Made by a program: the position numbers and the translations under genes. 39,905 bases of DNA from Lysobacteraceae bacterium. Lineage in GTDB: Bacteria; Pseudomonadota; Gammaproteobacteria; Xanthomonadales; Rhodanobacteraceae. Positions 27,745 through 37,700 of the stretch are shown in pieces. Position 1 is the stretch's first letter. The number at the start of each line of letters is the position of its first letter. The notes beneath the pieces are model-generated. The model saw nothing but the letters and a program-made list of their open reading frames with translations. It did no database searches and was not told the DNA's origin. The stretch spans positions 1 to 39,905 of the forward strand of contig JAGWNA010000023.1 of NCBI GenBank assembly GCA_028871555.1, written 5' to 3'.

Positions 27745-28587
27745 TTACAACAGCCCCAATGCCGCGGCGTGATGGCGCAGATGGTCGTCGATGAAGCTGG
27801 TGATGAACCAGTAGCTGTGGTCATAGCCGGCATGCCGGCGCAACAGCAATGCCTGTCCTGCTTCGGCGCAGGCCTGGTCGAACAGCTCGGGTTTCAGCTG
27901 GGTCTCGAGGAATGGGTCGAGCTCGCCCTGGTCGATCACGATGGTGCCGGGAAACGTCTGCCGCCGCACCAGTTCGCAGGCATCGCAATCCGCCCACGCA
28001 TCCGCGCCGTCGCCCAGATAGCGCGGCAGTGCCTTGCGTCCCCAGGGCACCCGGCTCAGCGCCACGATGGGCGCGAAGGCCGACACCGAGCGGTAATGCG
28101 CCGGATACTTCAAGGCAATGGTCAGCGCGCCATGGCCGCCCATCGAATGACCGCAGATGCCGCTGCGCGTGGCATCGACCGGGAACGCCATGGCGATCAG
28201 GGCCGGCAGTTCGTGCGCCACGTAGCTGTGCATGCGAAAGCGCGACGACCACGGGGCCTCGGTGGCGTCGACATAAAAACCCGCACCCTCGCCGAACTCC
28301 CAGTCGTCGGTGGCGCCCTCGATGCCGGTGTCGCGCGGACTGGTGTCGGGCATCACCAGCACCAGCCCCAGTTCGGCAGCGCGCCGCTGTGCACCGGCCT
28401 TGATCGTGGCGGTTTCCTGCGAACAGGTCAGCCCGGCCAGGAAATACAGCACCGGACACGGCTGCCGCACGGCCTGCGGCGGCTGGTACACGGCAAAGCG
28501 CATCGGGCCGTTGCAAGCTTCCGAGTGATGCCGGTAGAAACCCTGCACGCCGCCATGCAAACGCTGTTCGGAGATTGTTTCGAGCAT
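27745..28587 (-). CDS. fghA: S-formylglutathione hydrolase
   Basis: 280 residues (E. coli FrmB 277). Alpha/beta hydrolase with Ser148 in GHSMGGH, Asp224 in GELDPFL and His257 in GYDHSYWF; LTCSQETATIKAGAQR and GEGAGFYVDAT are family segments. It splits S-formylglutathione to formate and glutathione in formaldehyde detoxification. GAGGA lies 6 bases before the ATG at 28587; the ATG at 28593 sits directly on that sequence and is less likely. The usual partner glutathione-dependent formaldehyde dehydrogenase is not beside it. Confidence 0.95.
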   Translation of the reverse strand: MLETISEQRLHGGVQGFYRHHSEACNGPMRFAVYQPPQAVRQPCPVLYFLAGLTCSQETATIKAGAQRRAAELGLVLVMPDTSPRDTGIEGATDDWEFGEGAGFYVDATEAPWSSRFRMHSYVAHELPALIAMAFPVDATRSGICGHSMGGHGALTIALKYPAHYRSVSAFAPIVALSRVPWGRKALPRYLGDGADAWADCDACELVRRQTFPGTIVIDQGELDPFLETQLKPELFDQACAEAGQALLLRRHAGYDHSYWFITSFIDDHLRHHAAALGLL

Positions 28588-28652
28588 GCCCATCCTCGTC
28601 CTCGACCCTGCACATCGCATGACCGCGCGGATGAAGATGCTCCCGGTCTCTA

Positions 28653-28681
28653 TTCAGCGCGGGCGTGAAGACTGGTAGAAT
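28653..28681 (+). promoter_or_regulatory. Promoter candidate for deaD
   Basis: -10 TAGAAT (28676-28681), 17-bp spacer, weak -35 TTCAGC (28653-28658). The leader is about 47 nt; GAGG lies 7 bases before the ATG at 28736. Confidence 0.45.
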
Positions 28682-28735
28682 ACATTCCTTGCGCGTCGCA
28701 TACCCGACGCTGCCATCTGTTTCTGAGGCTCCCCC

Positions 28736-30670
28736 ATGTCATCCCCCGTTCCCGACAACGCCCCGGTTCCGTCCGGTTTTGGCGCACTGGCGCTGCACCC
28801 TGACGTTTTGCGCGTGCTGGCCGACGTCGGCTACGAATCGCCATCGCCGATCCAGGCGGCAACCATCCCGCCGCTGCTGGAAGGGCGCGACGTGCTCGGC
28901 CAGGCGCAGACCGGCACCGGCAAGACCGCCGCGTTCGCGCTGCCGATCCTGTCGCGCATCGCCCCGCGTGCCGGCAAGCCGCAGGCGCTGGTGCTGGCAC
29001 CCACGCGCGAGCTGGCGATCCAGGTCGCCGAGGCATTCCAGCGCTACGCCGCGCACATCCCCGGCTTCCAGGTGCTGCCGATCTACGGCGGCCAGAGCTA
29101 CGGCCCGCAGTTGCACTCGCTCAAGCGCGGCGTGCACGTGGTGGTGGGCACGCCAGGCCGGGTGATCGACCACCTGGACAAGGGCACGCTGGACCTGTCC
29201 GAACTGCGCTTCCTGGTACTCGACGAAGCCGACGAAATGCTGCGCATGGGCTTCATCGACGATGTCGAGAAAGTGCTGCAGGCGACTCCGCCGGAACGGC
29301 AAGTTGCGCTGTTCTCGGCGACCATGCCCAGCGCCATCCGCAAGATCGCCCAGCGCCACCTCAAGGATCCGGTCGAGGTCAACATCAAGTCCTCGGCCAG
29401 CACCACGCCGAACATCCGCCAGCGCTACTGGTTCGTCAGCGGCATGCACAAGCTCGACGCGCTGACCCGCATCCTGGAAGCCGAGCCGTTCGACGCGATG
29501 ATCATCTTCGCGCGCACCAAGCAGGCCACCGAAGAGCTGGCCGGCAAGCTGCAGGCACGCGGGCTGGCCGCCGCCGCGATCAACGGCGACATCGCGCAAC
29601 CGCAGCGCGAGCGCGTGATCCAGCAGCTCAAGGACGGCAAGCTGGACATCCTGGTCGCCACCGACGTGGCCGCGCGCGGGCTCGATGTGGACCGCATCAG
29701 CCACGTGTTCAATTACGACATTCCCTACGACACCGAAAGCTACGTGCACCGCATCGGCCGTACCGGCCGCGCCGGGCGCAGCGGCGAGGCGATCCTGTTC
29801 GTCAGCCCGCGCGAACGCGGCATGCTGAACGCGATCGAGCGTGCCACCAGGCAGCCGATCGAGCAGATGCAGCTGCCCTCGGTCGAGACGGTCAACGACG
29901 TGCGCATCGGCAAGTTCAAGCAGCGCATCAGCGACACGCTGGCCATCGGCGACCTTGGCCAGTTCCAGCAGCTGATCGAGCAATACGAACAGGAACACAA
30001 CGTGCCGGCGGTGGAGATCGCCGCCGCCCTGGCGCGCATCGCGCAAGGCGACCAGCCGCTGCTGCTGGCACCGCCGCCGAAACGCGAGAAATACGAAGCC
30101 GCATCGCGCGAGCGCACTCCCCGCGAACGTGCATCGCGCGAGGCCGGCAGCAGCGATCGACGCCCGCCGTTCGAGCGCGAAGGCGCGGCCGGCCGTCCGC
30201 CACGCGAACACAAGCCGCGCGAGCACGACGCGCACGAAGGCGCCCCATCGCGTGAATTCGGCCAGCGCCCGGTGCGCGCGCATGCCACCGGGCAAGGCAA
30301 GCGCACCTATCGCATCGAAGTGGGCCACGAGCACGGCGTGAAACCGGGCAACATCGTCGGTGCCATCGCCAACGAGGCCGGACTGGACAGCCAGTTCATC
30401 GGCCGCCTCAGCATCCGCGGCAACTACAGCCTGATCGACCTGCCCGACGGCATGCCGAAGGAAATCTTCGAGCACCTGAAGAAGGTGTGGGTGGTGCAGC
30501 AGCAGCTGCGCATCCGCGAATGGGACGGCAACGACACCGATGACGGCGGTGCGCCGCCGGCGAGGAAACCGGGCGGATTCAAGAAGCCCGGCGCCTTCAA
30601 ACCGGGTGGCTTCAAGTCGGGCGACGCCAAGCCGCGACACACTGGCGGCAAGCCGCCGCAACGCAGGTAA
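28736..30670 (+). CDS. deaD: ATP-dependent DEAD-box RNA helicase DeaD/CsdA
   Basis: 644 residues. Q motif SPIQ, AQTGTGKTAAF, PTRELAIQV, TPGRVIDHL, DEADEMLRMGF, FSATMP, ARGLDV and HRIGRTGRAGRSG give the helicase core (about 14-380). A charged Arg/Glu-rich linker (about 445-520) leads to a DbpA-type RNA-binding domain (about 522-595: TYRIEVGHEHGVKPGNIVGAIANE interrupted, then LSIRGNYSLIDLP) and a Gly/Pro/Lys repeat tail with KPGGFK, KPGAFK, KPGGFK. The architecture is that of the cold-shock helicase CsdA/DeaD, acting in ribosome assembly and mRNA decay. Strong terminator downstream. Confidence 0.95.
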   Translation: MSSPVPDNAPVPSGFGALALHPDVLRVLADVGYESPSPIQAATIPPLLEGRDVLGQAQTGTGKTAAFALPILSRIAPRAGKPQALVLAPTRELAIQVAEAFQRYAAHIPGFQVLPIYGGQSYGPQLHSLKRGVHVVVGTPGRVIDHLDKGTLDLSELRFLVLDEADEMLRMGFIDDVEKVLQATPPERQVALFSATMPSAIRKIAQRHLKDPVEVNIKSSASTTPNIRQRYWFVSGMHKLDALTRILEAEPFDAMIIFARTKQATEELAGKLQARGLAAAAINGDIAQPQRERVIQQLKDGKLDILVATDVAARGLDVDRISHVFNYDIPYDTESYVHRIGRTGRAGRSGEAILFVSPRERGMLNAIERATRQPIEQMQLPSVETVNDVRIGKFKQRISDTLAIGDLGQFQQLIEQYEQEHNVPAVEIAAALARIAQGDQPLLLAPPPKREKYEAASRERTPRERASREAGSSDRRPPFEREGAAGRPPREHKPREHDAHEGAPSREFGQRPVRAHATGQGKRTYRIEVGHEHGVKPGNIVGAIANEAGLDSQFIGRLSIRGNYSLIDLPDGMPKEIFEHLKKVWVVQQQLRIREWDGNDTDDGGAPPARKPGGFKKPGAFKPGGFKSGDAKPRHTGGKPPQRR

Positions 30671-30684
30671 CCGGTCGGGCATCG

Positions 30685-30726
30685 GTTCCGTCGCCCGATC
30701 GTTTCGGCCGGGCGACGGAACGTTTC
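30685..30726 (+). terminator. Terminator after deaD
   Basis: GTTCCGTCGCCCG (30685-30697) and CGGGCGACGGAAC (30709-30721) form a perfect 13-bp stem with an 11-base loop, then GTTTCC. Short T-run but a very stable stem. Confidence 0.7.
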
Positions 30727-30795
30727 CAAGGGTTGCGTTGGAAAGCATGCGGACATGCCCAACCTGATGGGCAACACTTGCCAACGAGCCTCGCC

Positions 30796-31578
30796 ATGAT
30801 CCGCCTGCCCAGCCTGTACGTCTCCCACGGCTCGCCGATGACCGCGCTGCAGCCAGGCTTGACCGGTGCACGGCTGGCCGAGCTGGCTGCCGCCTTGCCA
30901 CGCCCCCGGGCGATCGTGGTCGCCAGCGCCCACTGGCTGGCGCGGCGACCGCAGGTCGGCAGCGCCGCGACGCCGGACACCATCCACGATTTCGGCGGCT
31001 TCCCCGCAGCGTTGTATCGGCTGCGCTATCCGGCACCCGGTGCGCCGGCACTGGCCGAACGTGTCGGGCACTTGCTGGATCAGGCAGGCCTCGCCGCGAC
31101 GCTGCATCCCGGTCAGGGGCTCGACCACGGTGTCTGGGTTCCGCTGCGCCTGCTGTATCCGGCTGCCGACATACCGGTGGTGCCCCTCTCGATCCAGCCC
31201 GGACCAGGTCCGGCGCACCAGTTCGCCGTGGGCCAGGCACTGGCGCCATTGCGTGCCGAAGGCGTGCTGGTGATCGGTTCCGGCAGCATCACCCACAACC
31301 TGCATGACCTGGGCGCCGGCTACAGTGACGCGCGGCAGGCACCGTACGTGCAGCCGTTCGTCACATGGATCGAACAGCGGCTCGCCGCCGGCGACACCGG
31401 CGCCCTGCTCGACTATCGCCGGCAGGCACCCTTCGCCGAACGCGCGCATCCCACCGACGAACACCTGCTGCCGCTGTTCGTGGCCCTTGGCGCGGCGGGC
31501 GCGAATCCCCGGGCGCAGCGGATCGATGCAGGCGTCGACCTGGGCATGCTGGCGATGGACATCTACCGCTTCGACTGA
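30796..31578 (+). CDS. LigB-family class III extradiol dioxygenase, DODA/YgiD type
   Basis: 260 residues, normal for the 4,5-DOPA extradiol dioxygenase-like family. His11 (YVSHGSP), His46 (VVASAHW), His111 (GLDHGVWVPLR) and the HPTDEHLLPLFVALG segment with His223 supply metal ligands and the acid-base residue; GSGSITHNLHDL is also diagnostic. E. coli YgiD opens catechol rings of L-DOPA using Zn or Fe; the physiological substrate here is unknown. No catabolic genes are next to it. Flanked on both sides by long perfect hairpins, so it is probably a single-gene transcript. No strong ribosome site before the ATG. Confidence 0.9.
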   Translation: MIRLPSLYVSHGSPMTALQPGLTGARLAELAAALPRPRAIVVASAHWLARRPQVGSAATPDTIHDFGGFPAALYRLRYPAPGAPALAERVGHLLDQAGLAATLHPGQGLDHGVWVPLRLLYPAADIPVVPLSIQPGPGPAHQFAVGQALAPLRAEGVLVIGSGSITHNLHDLGAGYSDARQAPYVQPFVTWIEQRLAAGDTGALLDYRRQAPFAERAHPTDEHLLPLFVALGAAGANPRAQRIDAGVDLGMLAMDIYRFD

Positions 31579-31638
31579 ACGGCAGCAACGGAAGCCGGCA
31601 TCGGCCTGCGACGCAGTGCACGAAACCACCCTGATCCG

Positions 31639-31681
31639 GCGTGATCCGGTCCAGCGGGCAAGCTGCCGGACCGGATCACGC
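31639..31681. terminator. Bidirectional hairpin between the dioxygenase and RTX genes
   Basis: GCGTGATCCGGTCC (31639-31652) and GGACCGGATCACGC (31668-31681) pair perfectly over 14 bp with a 15-base loop. No T-run on either side; lies between convergent genes, so a stop signal or mRNA 3'-end stabiliser. Confidence 0.65.
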
Positions 31682-31701
31682 AACACGCCAAAAGCAGCGG
31701 G

Positions 31702-34700
31702 CTACGGCATCCAGCGGTCAAGATGGCCGAACTCCTGGCGGTGCATGTTTCGCTCTGCCGCCAGTGAGAGCCCGATGAAGTCATCATGCCCCGGGATATC
31801 CATTTCGGTGATGCGACCACCATCGAAATCGGACATGGCCTGGACCAGCCGGTGGACCTGTGGGTCCGGTTGGGCTCTGCCCGTGAAGCGATAGGCTTGC
31901 CGGTACCCGTAGGCGTCGGTCGATGGAGAGCCCAGTGCGTGCAAGCCCGCTCCGTTCAGGCCGCGCGCGTACAAACGGTTGCCGGAATGGTCATGGAGCT
32001 GCCCGAAGCTCCCGGGATCGGCAGCTTCCCGTGCCGGCGGAAGAATGGCGCTTGCAGCGGAACCGACCGTCGCGGGCTGCGCGGCGAAAGCCGCGGTCGT
32101 CACGTTCGAGCCGGAAGGCATCGGCGTCAGCATGCCGTCGATGTCGGAAGCGGGGATGGCGTATCCATCGCTGGGCTGGACGTAGCTGATGACGTAGTCG
32201 CCGCCCAGGAAGTAGTTCTTCACGCGCACGCTCTGCATGCTGTCCTCGTCCACCATGATCACCAGATCGTCGCCGTCCTGGTGGAAACCCAATCGGGTGC
32301 GGTCGATGTCGGTGAAGAACAGCCAGTCGGTGCCGCCGCCGGTATTGTCGATCGTGTCGCTTCCCGATCCCGTCTGCCACACGTACTGGTCGTTGCCGGC
32401 ACCGCCGATCAGCATGTCGCTGCCGTCCTCGCCGACCAGCGTATCGTCACCATTGCCGCCGATCAGGATGTCGTCGCCGGAACCGCTGAACGAACCGTTG
32501 CCCCCGGACAGGTAGTCGTTGCCGTCCCCGCCCTCGAACTTGTCGTCGCCGCCGAAGCCGAAGATGGTGTCGTCGCCGCCGAGACCGTGGATGAGGTCGC
32601 GGCCGCTGGTACCCAACAACTGCTCGCCGGCCGAGGTGCCGTCGACCACGTTGCCGTAGTCGGCGTCGTTGCCGGTTTCACCGGACGTGCCGCCACCTCC
32701 GCTGCTGCCGCCATCGACCAGGGCGTTGATCGTGGCCGTGTCCAGCAGCGAACCGCTGGCGGGCTGCACGTAGTCGATCGCGGCGTCGCCGCCCAGGAAG
32801 TGGTTGCTGACGCGCACGGTGCTTGCGGGATCGCCGCCGACGGTGATCACCAGGTCGTTACCGTCCTGGCTGAAGGCCAGGCCGGAAGCGGTGATGCCGT
32901 CGTTGAAGAAGATGCCGTCGTTGCCGCCGTCGGAGTTGTCGATGACATCCTGACCGCCGCCGTAGACGTACTGGTCGTCGCCGCGGCCGCCGATCATGGT
33001 GTCGTTGCCGTCCTCGCCGACCAGCGTGTCGTTGCCGTCGCCGCCTTCCAGCGTGTCCGCTCCGGAACCGCTGCCGCTGCCGTCGCCGCCGGACAGGTAG
33101 TCGTCGCCAACGCCACCCTGCAGTGCGTCGTCGCCGGCCAGGCCGAACAACTGGTCGTTGCCGTCCAGGCCCTGGATCAGGTCGTTGCCGGCGCTTCCCA
33201 CCAATTGTTCCGCGGCACTGGTGCCGACGATGGTCTGGTCGTACTGCACCGGAGCCTGGCTCACCGCCTGGTTGATCTGATCCGTCGTCATCGTGGTGCC
33301 GTCGGACGTCTGCAGGTAGTCGAGCGAAGCGTCCCCGCCCAGGAAGTGGTCGGTGACCCGGATGAGCCGATTCGCGCCGCCATCCAGGAACACCAGCAGA
33401 TCGTTGCCGTCCTGGCCGAAGCTCAGCCGGTCGGCGGTGATGCCGTTGATGAAGAAGATGCCATCGTTGCCGCCGCCGGTATTGTCGATGACGGCGCTGC
33501 CGGCCGTGCCGTCGAAGACATAGGCGTCGTTGCCGGCGCCACCGATCAGTACGTCGTTGCCGCCGCTCGCGGCCAGGGTGTCGTCGCCATCCATGCCCTT
33601 GAGGGTGTTGTCACCGGCGTTGCCGGCCAGATAGTTGCCCAGTGCGTTGCCGGTGCCGTCGATGCCATCGCTGCCGCTCAGGAACAGATTCTCGACGTTG
33701 TCGGAAAGCGTGGTCGACACACTCGCCTGGACCTGGTCGGTGCCCTCGTCGGCGTTCTCAACCACCAAGTCGTCGGCCGAGTCCACGATGTAGGTGTCGT
33801 CGCCGGTACCGGCATCCATTTCGTCCGCACCGGCACCGCCATCGAGGTAATCATTGCCGGCGTCACCTTCCAGGTAGTCGTCACCGGCCAGGCCGAACAG
33901 CGTGTTTGCGGAGGCATTCCCGTAAACCCCGTTGTCCAGCGCGTTGCCGGTGCCGGTCTGCACGCCGTCGGCAAGCCACAGCACTTCGACATTGCTGTCC
34001 AGCGCCCTGAGGCTCTCGTAGGTGCGGTATTCGCCGTCATCGCCCCCGCCGGGCTTCTCCACGATCACGTCATCCGGCGAATCCACGGTATAGAAATCGC
34101 TGCTGAGTCCGCCGATCATGGTGTCGGCGCCAGCGCCGCCGTCGAAGTAGGTGGTGTTGTCGTTGCCGTGCAGGACGTTGTCCAGGCCGTTGCCGGTGAG
34201 ATGGACGAAGTCGGCGGACCCGATGAGGGTCAGGTTCTCCACCTGGTCGCCCAGCGTCCAGTCGAGCGTGGTGACTACCGTATCCGTGCCTTCGCCGGCA
34301 TTTTCCTGGATCCGGTCCCCGGTCTGGTCCACGTAGTAGGTGTCGTTGCCCGCGCCACCCTGCAAGGTGTCGGCACCCTGCCCACCATCGAGGACGTTGT
34401 CGAGGGCGTTGCCGATCAGCACGTTGTCGGCGCTGTTGCCGGCGGCCTGCGCGGCCGACGAGCCGGACGCGAGCACCAGACGCTCGAGGTTGTCGCCGAG
34501 GCTGTAGTTCACATCGGCGACCACGGTGTCCTGGCCCTCGTGCGCGTTCTCGATGATCGTCGTGGCGCTGTCGTGGATATCATATTCGTCGTCGCCCAGG
34601 CCGCCGATCAGCCGGTCGACGCCGCCTGCGCCGTCCAGCACGTCGTTGCCGGCCAGGCCGTAGACCGCGTCGTGGCCGGCCGTGCCGGTCAGGTTGTCGT

Positions 34701-37700
34701 CGCCGCTGGTGCCCTGGACCAGGTTGTACACGTCCATGGTCAGCGTGGCGCTGGCGGCCTGCCCCCAGGTGTCGGTCGCGACCACTTTGAACTGCGTATC
34801 CTGCGCGCCGTCCGGCGGGGTACCGGTCAGCAGGCCGGACGCGGCATCGATGCTCAACCAGGATGGCGCATCCTGCAGGCCCAACGTCAACGTGTCGTCC
34901 GGTGCGTCCGTGAACATGTCCCGGGGGAGCTGGTAGCTGACCGCCTGGCCTTCGGTAACATCGAACCGCAGCGAGGTGACCTGCGCCACGGGTGGGTTGT
35001 TGGTGTACGGCAGGTGATCCAGACCGCCCTTGCGCACTGTCCCGTCGGCGAACACGAACTGGTCGACCGCGCCCGTGAGCGCCGCGTCCGTGGAGGTGTC
35101 CGCCCAGTAGTCGTTCACACGCAGCTGATTGGCCGCATCCGTGCCGACCTGCACCACGAGCGTGGTGCCGTCGCGGCTGAAGGTCACGTCGCCGGTGCTC
35201 ACGTTGGCGCCGAACACCACCTGGTCCAGCGCGGTGCCGGGTGCGGAGTCGATCATGTCCGTGCCGTCGCCCATGTCGTAGTGGAAATTGTCCTGACCCT
35301 GGCTACCCTGGAGTACGTCGTTGCCGGTACCGCCGTGCAGTTCCGCGCCACCTGGGCCGGACTTGAGGACGTCGTCGCCCGCGTCACCGTAGAGCTCGTC
35401 TCGCAGCGTACTGCCGTAAGATGCAGCGGCGGCTGAGCCACCCGATACCGTGTCGTTTCCGCCACCGCCGTGAATCACGTTCGTGAAGTCATTGCCGATC
35501 AGGACATTGTCCTGGGCATTGCCCTCCAGGTTGCCGCCATAGCTGTTCCCATTGCCGTCAAGGCTATTGTCCAGTGTCGCATTTTCGACGTTCGCGTAAT
35601 CGTCCAGGTGGAACGTGGTTGCCGGAGAATCCGCGGCACCCGGCATGGCCAGCGTGACGGTGTCGTTGCCCCCGTCTGCCGCCTCGACGATCGTGTCTCC
35701 CGTTCCGATCACGTACCGATCGTCACCTCCTCCACCGTAGAGCGTGTTGCTCGCATACGACCAGGCGCCATCCAGGATATCCGCGTGATCCGTGCCCCAT
35801 GCGGAAATATCGTCCGTACCGGACAGCTGGACTTCCTCGACATTGCTGGCCGGGTCGAGATGGTAGGAATACGAAGCGCGCACGATGTCGAACGACTGGT
35901 TGGCACCGCTGTCCGACTCGACGATCACGTCGCCGGGCTGGTCCACCACGTAGATCTCGTCAGCGCTGGTGCCGATCAGGGTGTCGGCGCCCAACCCTCC
36001 ATCGAGCAGGTACAGATGGCCGCTGTGGTTCTGCAGACCGGTCGCGGGCGCCAGCGAAATGGTGTTGTCAAGGTCATTGCCGCGGAGTACACGTGCCTCC
36101 ACGCCGTGGCTGTCGTAGCGGGCATCCTCGTAGACACCCACCAGATTTTCGACGTTGTCCGGCAGCGCATGGACATTGGACGTGAAATCGTAGCTGTCTG
36201 CATACAGCGTATCGACGCCACCCCCAGCCAGCTCCACGATCTCGTCTGCGGGCCGACCGTAGTAGATATCATCCCCGTCGCCGCCGACCAGGATATCGCC
36301 CTCGTCGCCCTCGCCATAGAGCTGGTCGCCTCCTGCGTCGCCATGCAGGACGTCGTGCCCGGCACCACCGTGCAGGATGTCGGCACCGTCACCGCCGTTG
36401 AGCGTGTCCTCGCCATCCCCGCCGATCAGTATGTCCACGCCGCCGCCACCCGAGATGACGTCGTTGCCCGCGCCACCGACGAGCACCTCGTTGGCGTCCG
36501 TGCCCGCATAGGTATCGTCACCGGAGGTTCCGGCCCAGGTCGGTCCGCTGAAGTCCTGCAATGTCCATTGGCTGCCATCGCCGAACTGGATGACATGCGT
36601 GCCGTTGCGGCTGGAGAGGAAGCCCTCCATCTTCACGCCGTCGCCGTTCTTCAGGAACAGATACAGATCGTCGCCGGCGATCTGGAAGTTGCTCACCGAG
36701 TCCTTGGTGGCGCCATCGAGGATGATCGTGTCGCTTCCCGCATCGGCGTCACCCAGGCCCATGATGGTGTCCATGCCGCCACCGACGTAGTAGGTATCGT
36801 TGTCGGTGCCGCCCTCCATGATGTCGTCGCCGGGGCCGCCGTACAGCGTGTCGTCCCCACCCAGACCCGACAGGAAGTCATCGCCCTGATAGCCGCGGAG
36901 CGTGTCGTCTCCCGCGCCGCCATAGATACGGTCGACATGATCGGTACCGTCGATGCCGCCACCGCCGGTGATCGGCGAAGGCAGATTCAGCGAGGCCGCC
37001 AACTGGTCCTTGCCGACCACCGTGCCGTCGTCGAAATGCAGCTCCGTCGAGTTCGTGGGCGCGAAGAAGTCCTCGACAAGAAGCCCGCCGCCACCGTCGG
37101 CGGTGATATTCAGATCGTCGCCGACGAGCTGGTACCGGGCGCCCGAGGCCGTGATGCCGGCGCCGAACTGAACGATGTCCGTGGCCCCGTCCTCGCCGGA
37201 ACTCTCGATCGTGTCGTAGCCGGAATTCTTCTCGAAGACGAAGGTGTCGTTGCCGTTGCCGCCGACCAGCCGATCATTACCGGCGCCGCCGTCAAGCACA
37301 TCGTCGCCATCGCCGCCGACGAGCAGATCGTTGCCGTCGTTGCCGAACAGCTGATCGGCCCCCGTCCCTCCGTCGAGCCGGTCGCTGCCGCCACCGCCGT
37401 ACATGCTGTCATTGCCAGACTCGCCGTAGATGACATCGTTGCCCTGCTGCTCGGCCGGAAGGTTCGGGTCATCGCCCATGATCAGGTCATCGCCGTCTCC
37501 GCCGTACAAGACATCGCCGCCGGATTCTCCCCACAAGCTGTCGTTGCCGTCGCCGCCTTCGAGCCTGTCGTCGCCTTCGTCGCCGGTCAGCTGATCATTA
37601 TCGTCACCGCCATAAAGGACGTCGTTTCCCTTGCCGCCGCTGAGCACATCAGCATCCGCACCGCCCGAAAGCGTGTCATCGCCGCTGTCGCCGTACAGCG

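Noticed and set aside
28739..31249. 836-codon minus-strand frame opposite deaD and the dioxygenase gene
   Set aside because: Crosses a terminator and two well-identified plus-strand genes; no domain.
31786..35436. Open frame of 1,216 codons on the plus strand opposite the RTX gene
   Set aside because: It is a by-product of GC-rich RTX repeats; the encoded Val/Ala/Asp-rich sequence has no known motifs, while the minus strand gives perfect RTX motifs.
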